Source: Gammaproteobacteria bacterium
GTDB taxonomy: Bacteria > Pseudomonadota > Gammaproteobacteria > Francisellales > CACEW01
Assembly: GCA_029256015.1 (NCBI GenBank)
Contig: JAQSYQ010000014.1
Location: 1 to 42,133, forward strand
Direction: 5' to 3'
Length of the DNA: 42,133 bases
The position numbers and the translations under genes were made by a program. The notes beneath the pieces were generated by a model, which was not told where the DNA came from, ran no database searches, and worked only from the letters and a program-made list of their open reading frames with translations. Shown here in pieces: positions 17,972 to 29,100 of this stretch (within the stretch, counting starts at the first letter, position 1; every line of letters starts with the position of its first letter).

Positions 17972-20292
17972 ATTGTTTATTGATTGGGCAAGATAATTTA
18001 TTGATTGAATGTGCAACTATGCTCTTGGCGCGTGGTCATTCTATATCATATGTGGTTTCTCAAAAGAAGCCAATTCAAGACTGGTGCTCCGAGCATAAAA
18101 TTATTTGTCTTGGAAGTATTGAAGAATTTTTATTTGAAAAAAAATCAGTTGATTATATTTTCAGTATTGTAAATGGCAAGATATTATCCCAAGAGCATCT
18201 ATCATGTGCACGGTTTGGAGCCATTAATTATCATGATGCACCGCTTCCAAAATATGCAGGGGTGAATGCAACTACCTGGGCCATTTTAAATGGTGAGCAA
18301 ACGCATGGAGTTACATGGCACAAAATTGCCATAGGAATTGATGAAGGTGATATTGTTTATCAGGCCCCATTTTCCATCGATCCTGATGATACTGCATTTA
18401 CACTCAATCTGCGTTGTTTTGAAGCGGCAATAAAAGGCTTTTCGGTAATACTTGACCAAATTGAGGGCTCGGATGGCATTCTAATAGGAACAACACAGAA
18501 TTTAGCAAATCGGAGCTATTTTAGTCCAAAACATTTGTTGCCCAACTTGGGTTTTATTCATTGGGAGTCGGCTAATGCAAGAACGCTTGAGAGAATGTGT
18601 AGAGCGTTGAACTTTGGAGGCTATAGCAATAACGTTGGAACACTAAAGCTCTATCTAGGTGTTTCTTATCTAGTCATTACAGAAATAGAAGTATGTGCTG
18701 CTATGGTAAGCAGCAGCCCAGGTACCATAATAGACTTAGATCCTAGCGGTTTATGTGTTTCGACTCAGGATAGCCAAATTCGTTTACGTCGTCTTGTCTC
18801 GCCAGTTGACGGTACTCTTGTGTCTATGGATAGGCTTGTTGATCTTTATAAATTGAAGGTAGGGGATATTTTACCTGCTATCGATATAGATTTTGAGAAA
18901 ATAATAACTGATTCATATCAAACTGCACTGGGGAACGACCAATACTGGTTGTCTCAACTATCAAAAGAAGTAGAAGCGCATAATACGTTTCATGATAGGA
19001 TTCTTGCTAGGGCTGATAAGATATCACAGCTTTCTTCATGTACTTTTGATATATCACTTGTTCAGAAAGATGATTTTGTATGCAATGTTATAGCCAGTAT
19101 TTATGTGTACTTAATGCGAGTTAATCACTACAAAAATTTTAGAATCTTCTTAAACCATTCAGCATGTAGCCCATTAAGTAAGTTGCTTTTTGTCGAGTTT
19201 TTGCCTTTGGCAATTTCTATATTGCCTGATATGGCGCATGCGGAAGTTAAAGAGAAAATCCAACAAGCCTTAGTTGCGTTTGAGAAAAAAAACTCTTGTC
19301 TTAATGATATTGTTGTCAGACATCCTCTATTGCAATCTATGGCTTGGGAAGGACGTATCTCTATCTCAGTCTCAAAATCACCTAGTCTTCCTCCAGATAC
19401 AGAAGCATTGCTACACTTCGATGTGAACCCTGAGCAAGGCGTCTTGACAATATACCATCGAGTGGATGTGAATGCGCAGGGAGGAATTTTAAAACCTCTT
19501 CTGCTGAATATGAATGAACATATATCGAATATTTTTGATCGGATTGCGAATGAACCTAAGGCAAAATTAAATAGCTATAGTTTTTTGAGTGAGTATGAGC
19601 AACGCAATATATTAGGCTGGAGTGTAGGAAAATATAGAGCGCTTCCAGCAAATACACTTGTAACTTTATTTGATGCGCGAGTGCGTTGTATGCCTGATGC
19701 TATTGCAGTTTATGAGCGTTCTGAAAACCTTACATATCATATGCTTTATGAGCGATCTCAGAAAGTTTGTGCTTTCCTCCAAAGTTTAAGTTTACCAAAA
19801 AACTCAATAATTACGATTCACACTTCGTTGTTTTCAAGTGATGTATTGGTAGCCTGTCTGGGTATTCTAAGAGCAAACCATATCTGTAATTTTCTCGATG
19901 TTGCCCAGCCGCAGAGTGACGGCCAGATAAGACGTATTTTTTTTGATGGAATTACTTACTCATTATCTCATATTTATTCAGGTAAACTTGATGATGATGA
20001 GCATTTCCCGGTATTTTTTGTAGCAGCAGATGTAGCATGTGAAGGTATTATGTTATCTCATAAACAGATAATAAATTACGCGCTTTGGTATGCACAAAAA
20101 TTTTCTATCACCACTCTATCTGTTTGTGAGGTAGTACAGGAGGGTGAATTAGCAAATTGCGTTTTATCCTGTTTTCCTGCTCTTTTGCTTGGTGCCTCAA
20201 TTGTGCTTGAATCTTTTGCTGGTGCGCCCATGGCTTCATGTCATATGATGCATAGGTTTGAATTTAAGCAAGCCTTGCCCAACTCATTATAA
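17962..20292 (+). CDS. Formyltransferase fused to remnant condensation and truncated adenylation domains
   Basis: 776 residues from GTG 17962 with GGAG eight bases upstream, overlapping the previous gene. Residues 1-300 are a methionyl-tRNA-formyltransferase-like domain: 'INYHDAPLPKYAG' (Asn and His of the active site, about 88-100) and 'IDEGDIVYQ' (Asp, about 127). Residues about 320-555 resemble only the C-terminal lobe of a condensation domain, with no HHxxxDG. Residues about 560-776 resemble the first part of an adenylation domain ('LFDARVRCMPDAIAVYE'), but the ATP loop 'TSGSTGKPKG' is lost and the protein ends soon after the A4 region, with no carrier domain. Formylating loading modules (as in LgrA of linear gramicidin) have F-A-PCP. 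Here only the formyltransferase looks active and may N-formylate the starter amino acid on the next protein. Confidence 0.82.
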   Translation: MRINCLLIGQDNLLIECATMLLARGHSISYVVSQKKPIQDWCSEHKIICLGSIEEFLFEKKSVDYIFSIVNGKILSQEHLSCARFGAINYHDAPLPKYAGVNATTWAILNGEQTHGVTWHKIAIGIDEGDIVYQAPFSIDPDDTAFTLNLRCFEAAIKGFSVILDQIEGSDGILIGTTQNLANRSYFSPKHLLPNLGFIHWESANARTLERMCRALNFGGYSNNVGTLKLYLGVSYLVITEIEVCAAMVSSSPGTIIDLDPSGLCVSTQDSQIRLRRLVSPVDGTLVSMDRLVDLYKLKVGDILPAIDIDFEKIITDSYQTALGNDQYWLSQLSKEVEAHNTFHDRILARADKISQLSSCTFDISLVQKDDFVCNVIASIYVYLMRVNHYKNFRIFLNHSACSPLSKLLFVEFLPLAISILPDMAHAEVKEKIQQALVAFEKKNSCLNDIVVRHPLLQSMAWEGRISISVSKSPSLPPDTEALLHFDVNPEQGVLTIYHRVDVNAQGGILKPLLLNMNEHISNIFDRIANEPKAKLNSYSFLSEYEQRNILGWSVGKYRALPANTLVTLFDARVRCMPDAIAVYERSENLTYHMLYERSQKVCAFLQSLSLPKNSIITIHTSLFSSDVLVACLGILRANHICNFLDVAQPQSDGQIRRIFFDGITYSLSHIYSGKLDDDEHFPVFFVAADVACEGIMLSHKQIINYALWYAQKFSITTLSVCEVVQEGELANCVLSCFPALLLGASIVLESFAGAPMASCHMMHRFEFKQALPNSL

Positions 20293-20306
20293 AAAAAGGA
20301 TAAAGT

Positions 20307-21554
20307 ATGCGTTTAAAGCATTCTCAGATCACAACTCTAGCGATTCTCATTTGGGTCGTATTTATTGATTCTTTAGGGTGGGGAATTGCATTTTCTGTAT
20401 TTGCTACTCTCTTTTTAAATAGCCACCCAAGTATTCTGTCGGCCTCGATCTCAGCTTCATCTCGCTATATGCTATATGAGTTTCTATTGGCGATATACAG
20501 CCTGTTCATGTTTATCTTTGCCCCTGTGTTGGGTGGGATTGCAGATCACTATGGACGAAAGCCAGGCTTGTTAATTTCAATGTTTGGTTTGACCATTGGT
20601 TTTTTGATGTGCGCTAGTGGTTGCTACTGGGGTAGTTTATGGTTTTTGATTGCAGGGCGAATTATATCTGGTATAACGGCTGGTTCTGTTTCGGTTGCTC
20701 AGGCTGCTATTGTCGATATTAGTACAGCCAAAACAAAATCTTTTAATTTATCTACACTGATGCTTGCTAATACTTTAGGCTTTTCTTTAGGGCCAGTATT
20801 GGGCAGTGTATTCGAACATTTCTCGATGAACCTGCCGGTTGGCACATTGACTTTTTTAATCGGTGCGGCCATGAGTTTAATTGGTTTTCTGGCGTTGCTT
20901 TTCTTTTTCCGTGAGACCTATACTCGAGAAAACTTGAATCAAAAGCTCAATTTTTGGCAAAATTTCGCCAATATCAAAACGGCGTTCTGTATGCCGATTG
21001 TAAGTAAGTATTTGTATTCAATTTTGTTTGCCATGACGGGATTTGTCTTATTTTTTGCGAATATCCCTATTTTCTTGGCGCGCATATTTCCGGAATATGC
21101 TGCCTCTACCGGCCTATTGCTAAGCGCCGAAGCGATACTTTTTTCGTTCACACTCATGTTTGCAGGTAAGTATTTATTCGCACGTTTCAGTAAAGACAAG
21201 ACAGTTATGTTATCCCAGCTAGTACAAGTGGTTTCATGCATCGCTCTATCAATTTGTTTAGCATCATTTCTGACAAATGTTGCTTTGTTTACCATTATTT
21301 CTTGTTTTGCTGGAGTCATGTATATCGGATTATTGACCTTGATTTCTGACTCGACTGATAGTCAGTGGCAGGGCCGTATTATGGGTGTAGTTGCTGCGCT
21401 TTCATCTATTTCTTGGGGAAGTGGGCCGCTGTTAACAGGTGCCTTAAACCATTTTGGTCCAGGTGTTCCATTTATTGTTGGGGCAGTGCTTATTTCGATT
21501 GGGATATTGGTGGTTTTAAAAGGCCATTTTAAACATTTAAAAAATACAAATTAG
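20307..21554 (+). CDS. MFS-family efflux transporter
   Basis: 415 residues, ATG 20307 with AAGGAT upstream, 14 bases after the preceding stop. About 12 hydrophobic segments are spread over the whole length. Loop 2-3 carries the MFS motif A ('GGIADHYGRKPGLL'), and 'RIISGITAGSVSVAQAAI' and 'LANTLGFSLGPVLG' match motifs B and C of TetA-like drug/proton antiporters. It is an inner-membrane exporter. Its position inside the synthetase operon suggests that it exports the cluster's product and perhaps gives self-resistance. The substrate is inferred from context only. Confidence 0.9.
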   Translation: MRLKHSQITTLAILIWVVFIDSLGWGIAFSVFATLFLNSHPSILSASISASSRYMLYEFLLAIYSLFMFIFAPVLGGIADHYGRKPGLLISMFGLTIGFLMCASGCYWGSLWFLIAGRIISGITAGSVSVAQAAIVDISTAKTKSFNLSTLMLANTLGFSLGPVLGSVFEHFSMNLPVGTLTFLIGAAMSLIGFLALLFFFRETYTRENLNQKLNFWQNFANIKTAFCMPIVSKYLYSILFAMTGFVLFFANIPIFLARIFPEYAASTGLLLSAEAILFSFTLMFAGKYLFARFSKDKTVMLSQLVQVVSCIALSICLASFLTNVALFTIISCFAGVMYIGLLTLISDSTDSQWQGRIMGVVAALSSISWGSGPLLTGALNHFGPGVPFIVGAVLISIGILVVLKGHFKHLKNTN

Positions 21555-21564
21555 GTGAATTTTA

Positions 21565-24500
21565 GTGTCATATATTGCGAAAGAAAATAGCTTGCAATAC
21601 ACCATTGAGCAAGCAAGTGAAGATTTCTATGCGGTGAAGACAATTTGTCAACTATTTGAAGAAATGGTCTTGAGTGCGCCGGATGCTATTGCAGTGAAAT
21701 ATGGCGAGATAGAATTAAGCTATAATGATTTAAATAATTTGGCTAATCAGCTAGCTCGATGTATTAGAGATAGATACCAGGCAACTCTAGCAGGCTCTAT
21801 TCTAATCTCTGATTTACTTATTCCTATTAGCATTGAGCGCAGTGTGAATTTCGTTGTGGGTATTCTCGCAATACTAAAAGCAGGCGCAGCTTACGTGCCC
21901 ATTAGCTCTGCTTATCCACCTGAGCGTATTAGCTACATACTGGATGATACAAAGGCTAGTTTGATATTAACAGATAAATTAAGTACAGATTACTTTTCAA
22001 TGCATCACGCTAGTTTAGAACAGCTTGTTGTTGATCATGAAATTTATGAGAAATATGAAAGTCACAACCTCGATTGCTTTATCTACCCAACTGATTTGGC
22101 ATATGTGATTTATACCTCTGGCAGCACGGGTAAGCCGAAAGGAGTTTTGGCTCAGCATATCAATGTGGTTGCGCAAGCTCGATGTGCAGATTATTTTCAT
22201 GCAGATAGTTCAGATACCTTTTCTTTCTTTTCTGATGTAGCTTTTGATTCAACAACAGTTGAGATATGGGGCGCTCTCTTAAATGGTTCTAGGCTCTATA
22301 TCCCTAGTGACGCACTTAATTTATTGTCTAGTTCTGCATCATTAAAAAAGGTTTTGCGTGAACAAGCAATTACCATAATGCTGCTAACACGATCATTATT
22401 TGATTTGCTCTATATTGGCGATGAGACTGTTTTCGAATCACTGAAATTTTTGTTTGTGGGTGGTGAAGCATTAACGAAAGGTCTTATGCATCGACTGACT
22501 CATTCAAAATATAAGCCCAAAACTTTGGTTAACTCATACGGCCCAAGTGAAAACAGTACTTTCTGCATAACGAATGAGCTTAAGGTTGAAGATGATTTTA
22601 GTCAATTTTCTTCTGTGCCAATAGGGCGGCCTTTTTCAAATCGAGTAGGTTATGTTTTAGATGCATATCACCAGCTGCTACCTGTTGGTATAATCGGTGA
22701 ATTATTTGTGGGGGGGCCAAGTTTATCTCGCGGCTATTTAAATCGACTTGAGCTGACACAGGAGCGATTCATTGTTAATCCAATTTCGGATGAGAGTGGA
22801 TATAGGCATCATAGAATTTATCAAACAGGCGACTTGGTCCGCTGGCTTCCAAATGGTACTTTGGAATATGTGGGGAGGGATGATTTTCAGGTAAAACTGA
22901 GAGGCTATCGTATTGAGCTAAGCGAAATTGAAGCTAGCATGCTTAAGATTTCTGGCGTTAAGCACAGTGTTGTAATACTTGCAAAGAACGCAAATTTATC
23001 GTATCTGATTGGCTATTATGTTGCCGAAGCCCCTATAGAAGAGGCTGTGATTCGCGAGCATTTGGCTACGCAACTACCCAATTACATGATCCCTAGTAAG
23101 TTTATGCGTTTGGAACAACTGCCTATCACAACGAACGGGAAGTTGGATAGAAATAGATTGCCTAATCCTGAGTTCACTGCTCAAAGTAGTGATTCGTCAA
23201 CTGCACCAAAGTCGGTACAAGAAAGCATTCAGAAGGCTTGGACTGAAGTGCTTAGCATTCATAATTTTAGTCATGACGAATCTTTTTTTAATTTGGGAGG
23301 CAATTCTCTTGCAGCCATGCATGTTAGGCGAAAGCTTGAGATAGCATTTAATATTAACTTAAATATTGTTGAGATGTTCAAGTACCCCACTGTTAATAAA
23401 CTTGCAGGGCGGATTAGTGAATTAATTATGTCGGGTGGGGCTTCTAAAGAAAATACGCAACTTAGTTCAGCGGAAAAGAAGTCAGTAAATATAAATACTA
23501 TTGAGAACAGTGCCATTGCCATTGTAGGAATAGCGTGTCGCCTTCCAGGCGTTAAGAATCCAGATGCATTTTGGCAATTATTGATCAATGATGAAAGTAC
23601 TATAAATGATTTGAGCGCTGAAGTACTGAAGATGCATGTGGATAAAAAATATCTTGATGATGAATCTTATGTTAAGCGCGGTGCTATTTTTGAGGATATT
23701 TTTGACTTTGATGCAGATTTTTTTGGGTATTCCGTTAAAGATGCTGAGATTATGGACCCGCAACACCGCCATTTTCTTGAGTGTGCTTGGGAAGCACTTG
23801 AGCATAGTGGAAATATCCCTGAGAAATTTTCAGGAGATATAGGAGTCTTTGCGTGTCAGGGAAGGGATAGCTACTTTGTTGATCGTGTTTATGTGGATGA
23901 GAATGAATTGTCACGCAAGGGCTTGCTTCAAGCGCTGTTGGGCAATGGTCGTGATTTTCTCAGCACAAGGACCTCGTTTAAGCTTAACCTTACGGGTCCG
24001 AGTATGACCGTGCAGACAGCTTGCTCCAGTTCTTTGACTGCTATTCAAATGGCCTGCGAGAGCTTAAGGCTAAGAAACTGTGATATGGCATTGGCAGGCG
24101 GCGTTTCGTTTTTCTATAACTATGGTTATCCTTACCAAGCAGAAATGATCGAGTCTCCAGATGGGTACTGTCGAAGCTTTGATGAAAAGGCAGAGGGCAC
24201 AGTGCTTACGAGTGGTGTTGGAATTGTTGTGTTGAAACGATACTCTGATGCTATTGCTCAAGGGGATGAAATAATCGCTGTTATCAAGGGGGGCGCTTTA
24301 AATAATGATGGTGCTTCTAAAATGAACTTTACATCGCCAAGCATCGAAGGCCAATCCTCGGTCATTAAAAAAGCTCTGCAAAATGCAGCTATTTCGCCAG
24401 ATACAATCTCTTACGTTGAGGCGCATGGAACGGGCACTTTATTAGGTGATCCAATAGAGTGGGCTGCATTACATAATGTATATGAGAAATACACAAGCCA

Positions 24501-26130
24501 GCCACATTTTTGCCATGTAGGCTCAGTCAAAAGCAATATTGGACACACAGATTCTGCAGCCGGGGTTTTTGGAGTGATTAAAACGGCTTTAATGCTGCAT
24601 CATAAATCTATTCCCGCTACCCTGAATTTTAATAAGCTCAACCCAGATATTGCTTCGTTTAATAAATTATTTCAAGTGACTAATAAGTTGAAAGCCTGGG
24701 AAGTTAAAGCTGCACCTCGACGCGCTGCTGTAAGTTCATTTGGCTTGGGTGGGACTAATGCTCATATGATATTGGAGGAATTTGTTGATGCTGCTCAGGC
24801 ACATTCTGAACCAGAGAGTATATCAGAGGCCTTCTATTTGATTCCTTTTTCAGCCAAATCTCAAGAATCATTTATACAAATGGAAAAGAATCTAGCTAAT
24901 TTTATTGCTGAATCTCAACATGGCATTAATTATAGAGATTTAGCATACACAGCACAGCAGGGGCGATCTGAATTTTTTAAAAAACGAGGCTATTTTGTCA
25001 TAGGCGATCAGTCTCGCTCTATTGTTTCGCGCAGTATACAAGGCATTGAGGCTGTAAGTAACCCAACACTCGTTTTTGCTATGTTGAATCTTAGTATTAA
25101 TTCATATGCACCTTGTCTTTCTTTATACGCTTCTTATGTGGATTTTGCGGAAGCTTTCGATCAATGCATAGTAATTATTCGGGAATGTTTTGGGCATACA
25201 ATAGAGATCTCATCTCTTGAGCCTTCTAGCTCACCATCCAGTTCTGAAATTGCAAAGCTAATCTCTTTTTCATTTCAATTTGCGCTAACTCACTTAGTTA
25301 TTTCCTTGGGTATTCAGCCACAAAGTATATTTGTGGAGGGTTCAGGTGCTTGTGTTGCCATGGCAATGTTAGGATTAGTATCCATTGATGAGGCTATGCG
25401 CTTACATATAGACAGAAGAATAGCTAAAGGTTTTACTTTTACACAGCATCAAATTATGTTTGATAAGGTTACAAAAATCGCGCGCCATCCTGAAAGTCAT
25501 TGGCTTTCCTCTTCGGATTGGCTAAATGTAGATTTTTGGCAGGAAGCATTAAGTGTTGATGATCCGCATGAGCTTGGACAATCAGTAGTAGAAGGCCTTA
25601 AATCATCAATTTTATTTATTCTTGCTGAGCCAAGAGTGATGACTAACGCAGCAGATAAAGTAAGCTTTTGTATTTCAAGTAGGCAACAGAATACTGAGCA
25701 AGTTTTCCTGGATTCGATTGGAACGCTTTGGACTTATGGTGTTCCCATTGTATGGGATCGTTTTTACCAGAGAGCAGAGAATCTCAAAAAATGCCGTATG
25801 CCTACTTATCCATTTAACAAAAAACATTTTGAGTTGCCAAAACGCTATTCAGTACAAAACTTCCAAGCTTCGAGCGATGATATAATCGTAAACTTAAGCT
25901 CCTATGAGGATCGGCTCAAGCAAATATGGGCTAGAGTTTTAGGACTTGAATCAACGGATATTAGTGATTCGTCTAACTTTATTGCGCTAGGAGGTGACTC
26001 ACTGGGCTTTATAGACATTTTTGATGAAATGAAAAAACAATTTAAAGTTGAGCTGAGTTTGGATGATGTCGTTGCATGTACCGAATTTTATGAAATGCAT
26101 GCATTGATAAAGAATAAAGCACAGGGGTAG
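21565..26130 (+). CDS. Hybrid NRPS-PKS synthetase: A-PCP-KS-AT(inactive)-ACP
   Basis: 1521 residues, GTG 21565 with AGGTG upstream. Domains: adenylation (about 25-535; 'YTSGSTGKPKGV' near 181, 'NSYGPSEN' near 325, 'TTNGKLDRNRLP' near 525); carrier ('LGGNSLAAMH' near 580); ketosynthase (about 648-1075) with Cys in 'QTACSSSLTA' (818) and His in 'EAHGTGTLLGDP' (952) and 'NIGHTDSAAG' (992); a degenerate acyltransferase (about 1090-1400); the post-AT tail 'PTYPFNKKHF'; and a second carrier ('LGGDSLGFID' near 1476). In the AT, GHSxG is replaced by 'EGSGA' (His to Glu, Ser to Gly) and the N-terminal GQGxQ is gone. There is no KR or DH. It loads one amino acid and adds one unreduced C2 unit, with the extender supplied in trans. 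The binding-pocket read-out, roughly D-S-V-L-F-G-S-T-F-K, fits no code I know. Confidence 0.92.
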   Translation: MSYIAKENSLQYTIEQASEDFYAVKTICQLFEEMVLSAPDAIAVKYGEIELSYNDLNNLANQLARCIRDRYQATLAGSILISDLLIPISIERSVNFVVGILAILKAGAAYVPISSAYPPERISYILDDTKASLILTDKLSTDYFSMHHASLEQLVVDHEIYEKYESHNLDCFIYPTDLAYVIYTSGSTGKPKGVLAQHINVVAQARCADYFHADSSDTFSFFSDVAFDSTTVEIWGALLNGSRLYIPSDALNLLSSSASLKKVLREQAITIMLLTRSLFDLLYIGDETVFESLKFLFVGGEALTKGLMHRLTHSKYKPKTLVNSYGPSENSTFCITNELKVEDDFSQFSSVPIGRPFSNRVGYVLDAYHQLLPVGIIGELFVGGPSLSRGYLNRLELTQERFIVNPISDESGYRHHRIYQTGDLVRWLPNGTLEYVGRDDFQVKLRGYRIELSEIEASMLKISGVKHSVVILAKNANLSYLIGYYVAEAPIEEAVIREHLATQLPNYMIPSKFMRLEQLPITTNGKLDRNRLPNPEFTAQSSDSSTAPKSVQESIQKAWTEVLSIHNFSHDESFFNLGGNSLAAMHVRRKLEIAFNINLNIVEMFKYPTVNKLAGRISELIMSGGASKENTQLSSAEKKSVNINTIENSAIAIVGIACRLPGVKNPDAFWQLLINDESTINDLSAEVLKMHVDKKYLDDESYVKRGAIFEDIFDFDADFFGYSVKDAEIMDPQHRHFLECAWEALEHSGNIPEKFSGDIGVFACQGRDSYFVDRVYVDENELSRKGLLQALLGNGRDFLSTRTSFKLNLTGPSMTVQTACSSSLTAIQMACESLRLRNCDMALAGGVSFFYNYGYPYQAEMIESPDGYCRSFDEKAEGTVLTSGVGIVVLKRYSDAIAQGDEIIAVIKGGALNNDGASKMNFTSPSIEGQSSVIKKALQNAAISPDTISYVEAHGTGTLLGDPIEWAALHNVYEKYTSQPHFCHVGSVKSNIGHTDSAAGVFGVIKTALMLHHKSIPATLNFNKLNPDIASFNKLFQVTNKLKAWEVKAAPRRAAVSSFGLGGTNAHMILEEFVDAAQAHSEPESISEAFYLIPFSAKSQESFIQMEKNLANFIAESQHGINYRDLAYTAQQGRSEFFKKRGYFVIGDQSRSIVSRSIQGIEAVSNPTLVFAMLNLSINSYAPCLSLYASYVDFAEAFDQCIVIIRECFGHTIEISSLEPSSSPSSSEIAKLISFSFQFALTHLVISLGIQPQSIFVEGSGACVAMAMLGLVSIDEAMRLHIDRRIAKGFTFTQHQIMFDKVTKIARHPESHWLSSSDWLNVDFWQEALSVDDPHELGQSVVEGLKSSILFILAEPRVMTNAADKVSFCISSRQQNTEQVFLDSIGTLWTYGVPIVWDRFYQRAENLKKCRMPTYPFNKKHFELPKRYSVQNFQASSDDIIVNLSSYEDRLKQIWARVLGLESTDISDSSNFIALGGDSLGFIDIFDEMKKQFKVELSLDDVVACTEFYEMHALIKNKAQG

Positions 26131-26136
26131 GCAATA

Positions 26137-29100
26137 GTGTGGCAAAAAAAATTAACTATAGATGAAACTTGTCTTGATGAGAATCTAGATCTAAGCAGTG
26201 GCCAAAAAGCATTGTTTTTTATTCATTCTTTGGGTGGTTTAGCACAATCTGCTTATAACGAATCTCTCGTGTACTCACTCAAAGGGAGCGTTTCTATTGA
26301 TGCACTTAGAAATGCATTTCTTGAGCTAATTAAAAGACATGAAGTTTTGAGACTATCTTTCATTCAGAATGATGAGGGTGATTTCAAACAAAAGCTACAT
26401 GGAACTGGGCGCCTTGAATTTAATGTTAAAGAAGATAGTTGTGATGATTCAATTAAAGAATATATCAATGCCCAAATAAAAAAGCCGTTTCATTTTGATG
26501 AGCCCACACTTATGCGTGTATCAATTGTGCAAACAGGTGAGAAGCAATCCATATTACTGATCGTAATGCATCATATTATTACAGATGGCACTTCGTTTGG
26601 TGTTTTAATCAGTGATTTGAGTGAGGCTTATAATCAAATTGTAGGCGAACTTTCATCTGAGTCAATGCTACCCTCTTTATCCTATTTTGATCATGTGGCA
26701 GCTGAAAAGGAACGTAGCGAAACGGCCGAATACCATGGGGCAGTGCAATCTTTTGCTAAGTCTTTAGAGGGCTACAAAAAATTGAATTTTCTCGCTACGC
26801 CATATGCCAACGAGAAGAATGATCCTTTTTTGGGGGACCGAGTTTATTTCGATCTCAATTCAGAAATTTGTAGCAGGATAAAGGAGTATTGCCAGATACG
26901 AAAAGTGACTCCTTTTCATTTTTTGTATGCGGCATTTGCACTGTTTTTGGGAAAGTATGCTAGGAGTCAAGACGTAGTAATAGGCGTCCCATTTGCCAAT
27001 CGCCGTAGTAAGGATGAGCAGCGTACTGTGGGTTACTACGTGAATAATATCCCTGTCAGGATAAGTGTGAAAGATAGTGATAGCTTCGAGTCCTTTTTGT
27101 CGAGTGTTAAAACAACTATTTTTTCTTGTCTTGCTAAGCAGGACCTTTCATTCGAACATATTGCGGAGCATCTCAATTTAGAGAAAAGCAATCCTTTCAG
27201 TCACCCAATGATACAGGCGATGTTCGTCTTGGGTAGTGTTGATAAGCTCAGTTTAAATTTGAATGGCGTGACCGCAAAACAAGAGCATGTTTATTATGCA
27301 AAGACCTCTAAATTTGATCTTTCACTATTTATGCTGGAAGAGGGAAAAGAGAAAATAATTGCCTACTTTGAGTTTCGGACAGATTTGTTTTCACCTGAGT
27401 TAATTGAAAATCTGTCACGCAGTTTTTATGCGCTGATAGAAAATATTTTGGATACACCGTTGCAGCAACTTGCAATGATTAATATGCTTAATGCTCGAGA
27501 AAAAGAGCATATGAAGACAGCTCTTTTTCAATCAAAGCTCAATTGGCGAGTAGATAAAACTTTAAATGAGTATTTTTCTTTATCAGCGTTAACGCATCAG
27601 GATAATACCGCTTTAATTTATGCGGGTAAAAAGTATAGCTATCGAACTTTGGAATCGAAGACTAATCAGTGGGCTTCTTATATCCGCCATCAATATGAAT
27701 TGATCTATCAACAAAAAATGCCAAGAGATACATTGATTGCGCTATGCGTTGACAGAAATGAAGATATGATTTTTGGGCTTTTAGGTATCTTGAAGGCCGG
27801 AGCTGCCTATGTTCCAATTGATCCTGAATACCCTAAAGAACGGATCGACTATATTCTTGACCACAGTAAAGCCGCTCTGCTGCTGACGCATCATGCCCAT
27901 GATGGACTTGCTCTTGATTTTTTACCTGAGCGGACGATTTATATGGATGATCCTATTATAGAGAGTTCAGAAGCCTTTATCGACAGACCTCATGAGGTTA
28001 TGAATAAGCCAGAAGATATTGCTTATGTTCTTTACACATCAGGATCAACAGGTCGGCCTAAAGGGGTGGCGGTAACTCATGAAAATGTAATCTGCCTATT
28101 TGAGTCACTTAAAAAACAATTTGATTTGAACTCTACTGATGTCTGGAGCTTATTCCATACTTTTTGTTTTGACATTTCAGTGTGGGAAATGTGGGGTGCT
28201 TTTTTATTTGGTGGCGCGCTGTTGGTGATTCCTTTTGAAGTTACTCGTGATCCAGCGAGATTCTTTAAATTAATCAAATCTGAAGAGGTGACGGTTCTTA
28301 CGCAAACTGCTTCAGCATTTCAAATGTTCATCGCTGAAGATGCTAAAGCGCATGAAAAACTCAAGCATTTGCGTTATGTCGCTTTTGTTGGAGAGTCATT
28401 AAAAGTTTCTATTCTCCGGCCTTGGGTTGAAAAATATGGCACAGAGCAGCCTAAATTGGCAAATATGTATGGCATTACAGAGACAACGGTTTATACAAAT
28501 AATAAATTCATTAATCAAATAGATCTTGATAGAGGGCGTGATAACATTGGCTGGCCTTTGGAACAGTTTAGCATGTGTGTCATGGATCAAAGCTTACAAT
28601 GGTGTCCAATTGGATTTGTCGGTGAAATTTGTATTGGTGGGCGTGGCTTATCAAGAGGTTATCTGTATCGAGATGATTTGACACAACAAAAGTTTATCAC
28701 AGACCCTTACAGTGATTTTTTGGGGTTGCCGGCAAATACAAAATTATATCTCACAGGTGATCTGGGCCGTTGGCGTGAGGATGGTTCAATTGAGTACCTT
28801 GGACGAAAAGATTTTCAGATTAAGCTCAGAGGTTTTCGGATTGAATTGGGAGAGATAGAATCTGCTCTAGGAAGCTATCCTGGTATTTCTCACACAGCTG
28901 TTTTATTAAAGGGCGAAGGTGATCAGGCTTATCTTGCCGCCTACTATACCACAGAGGCTGATCTCAAAATTAATCCGGATATTTTGGCAAATCATATCAG
29001 GAATTTCCTGCCTGATTACATGATTCCCAAAACCTTTATGGAGTTGGTTTCATTTCCAATGACTATTAATGGAAAAGTAGATCGCGCTAAATTGCAGGTC

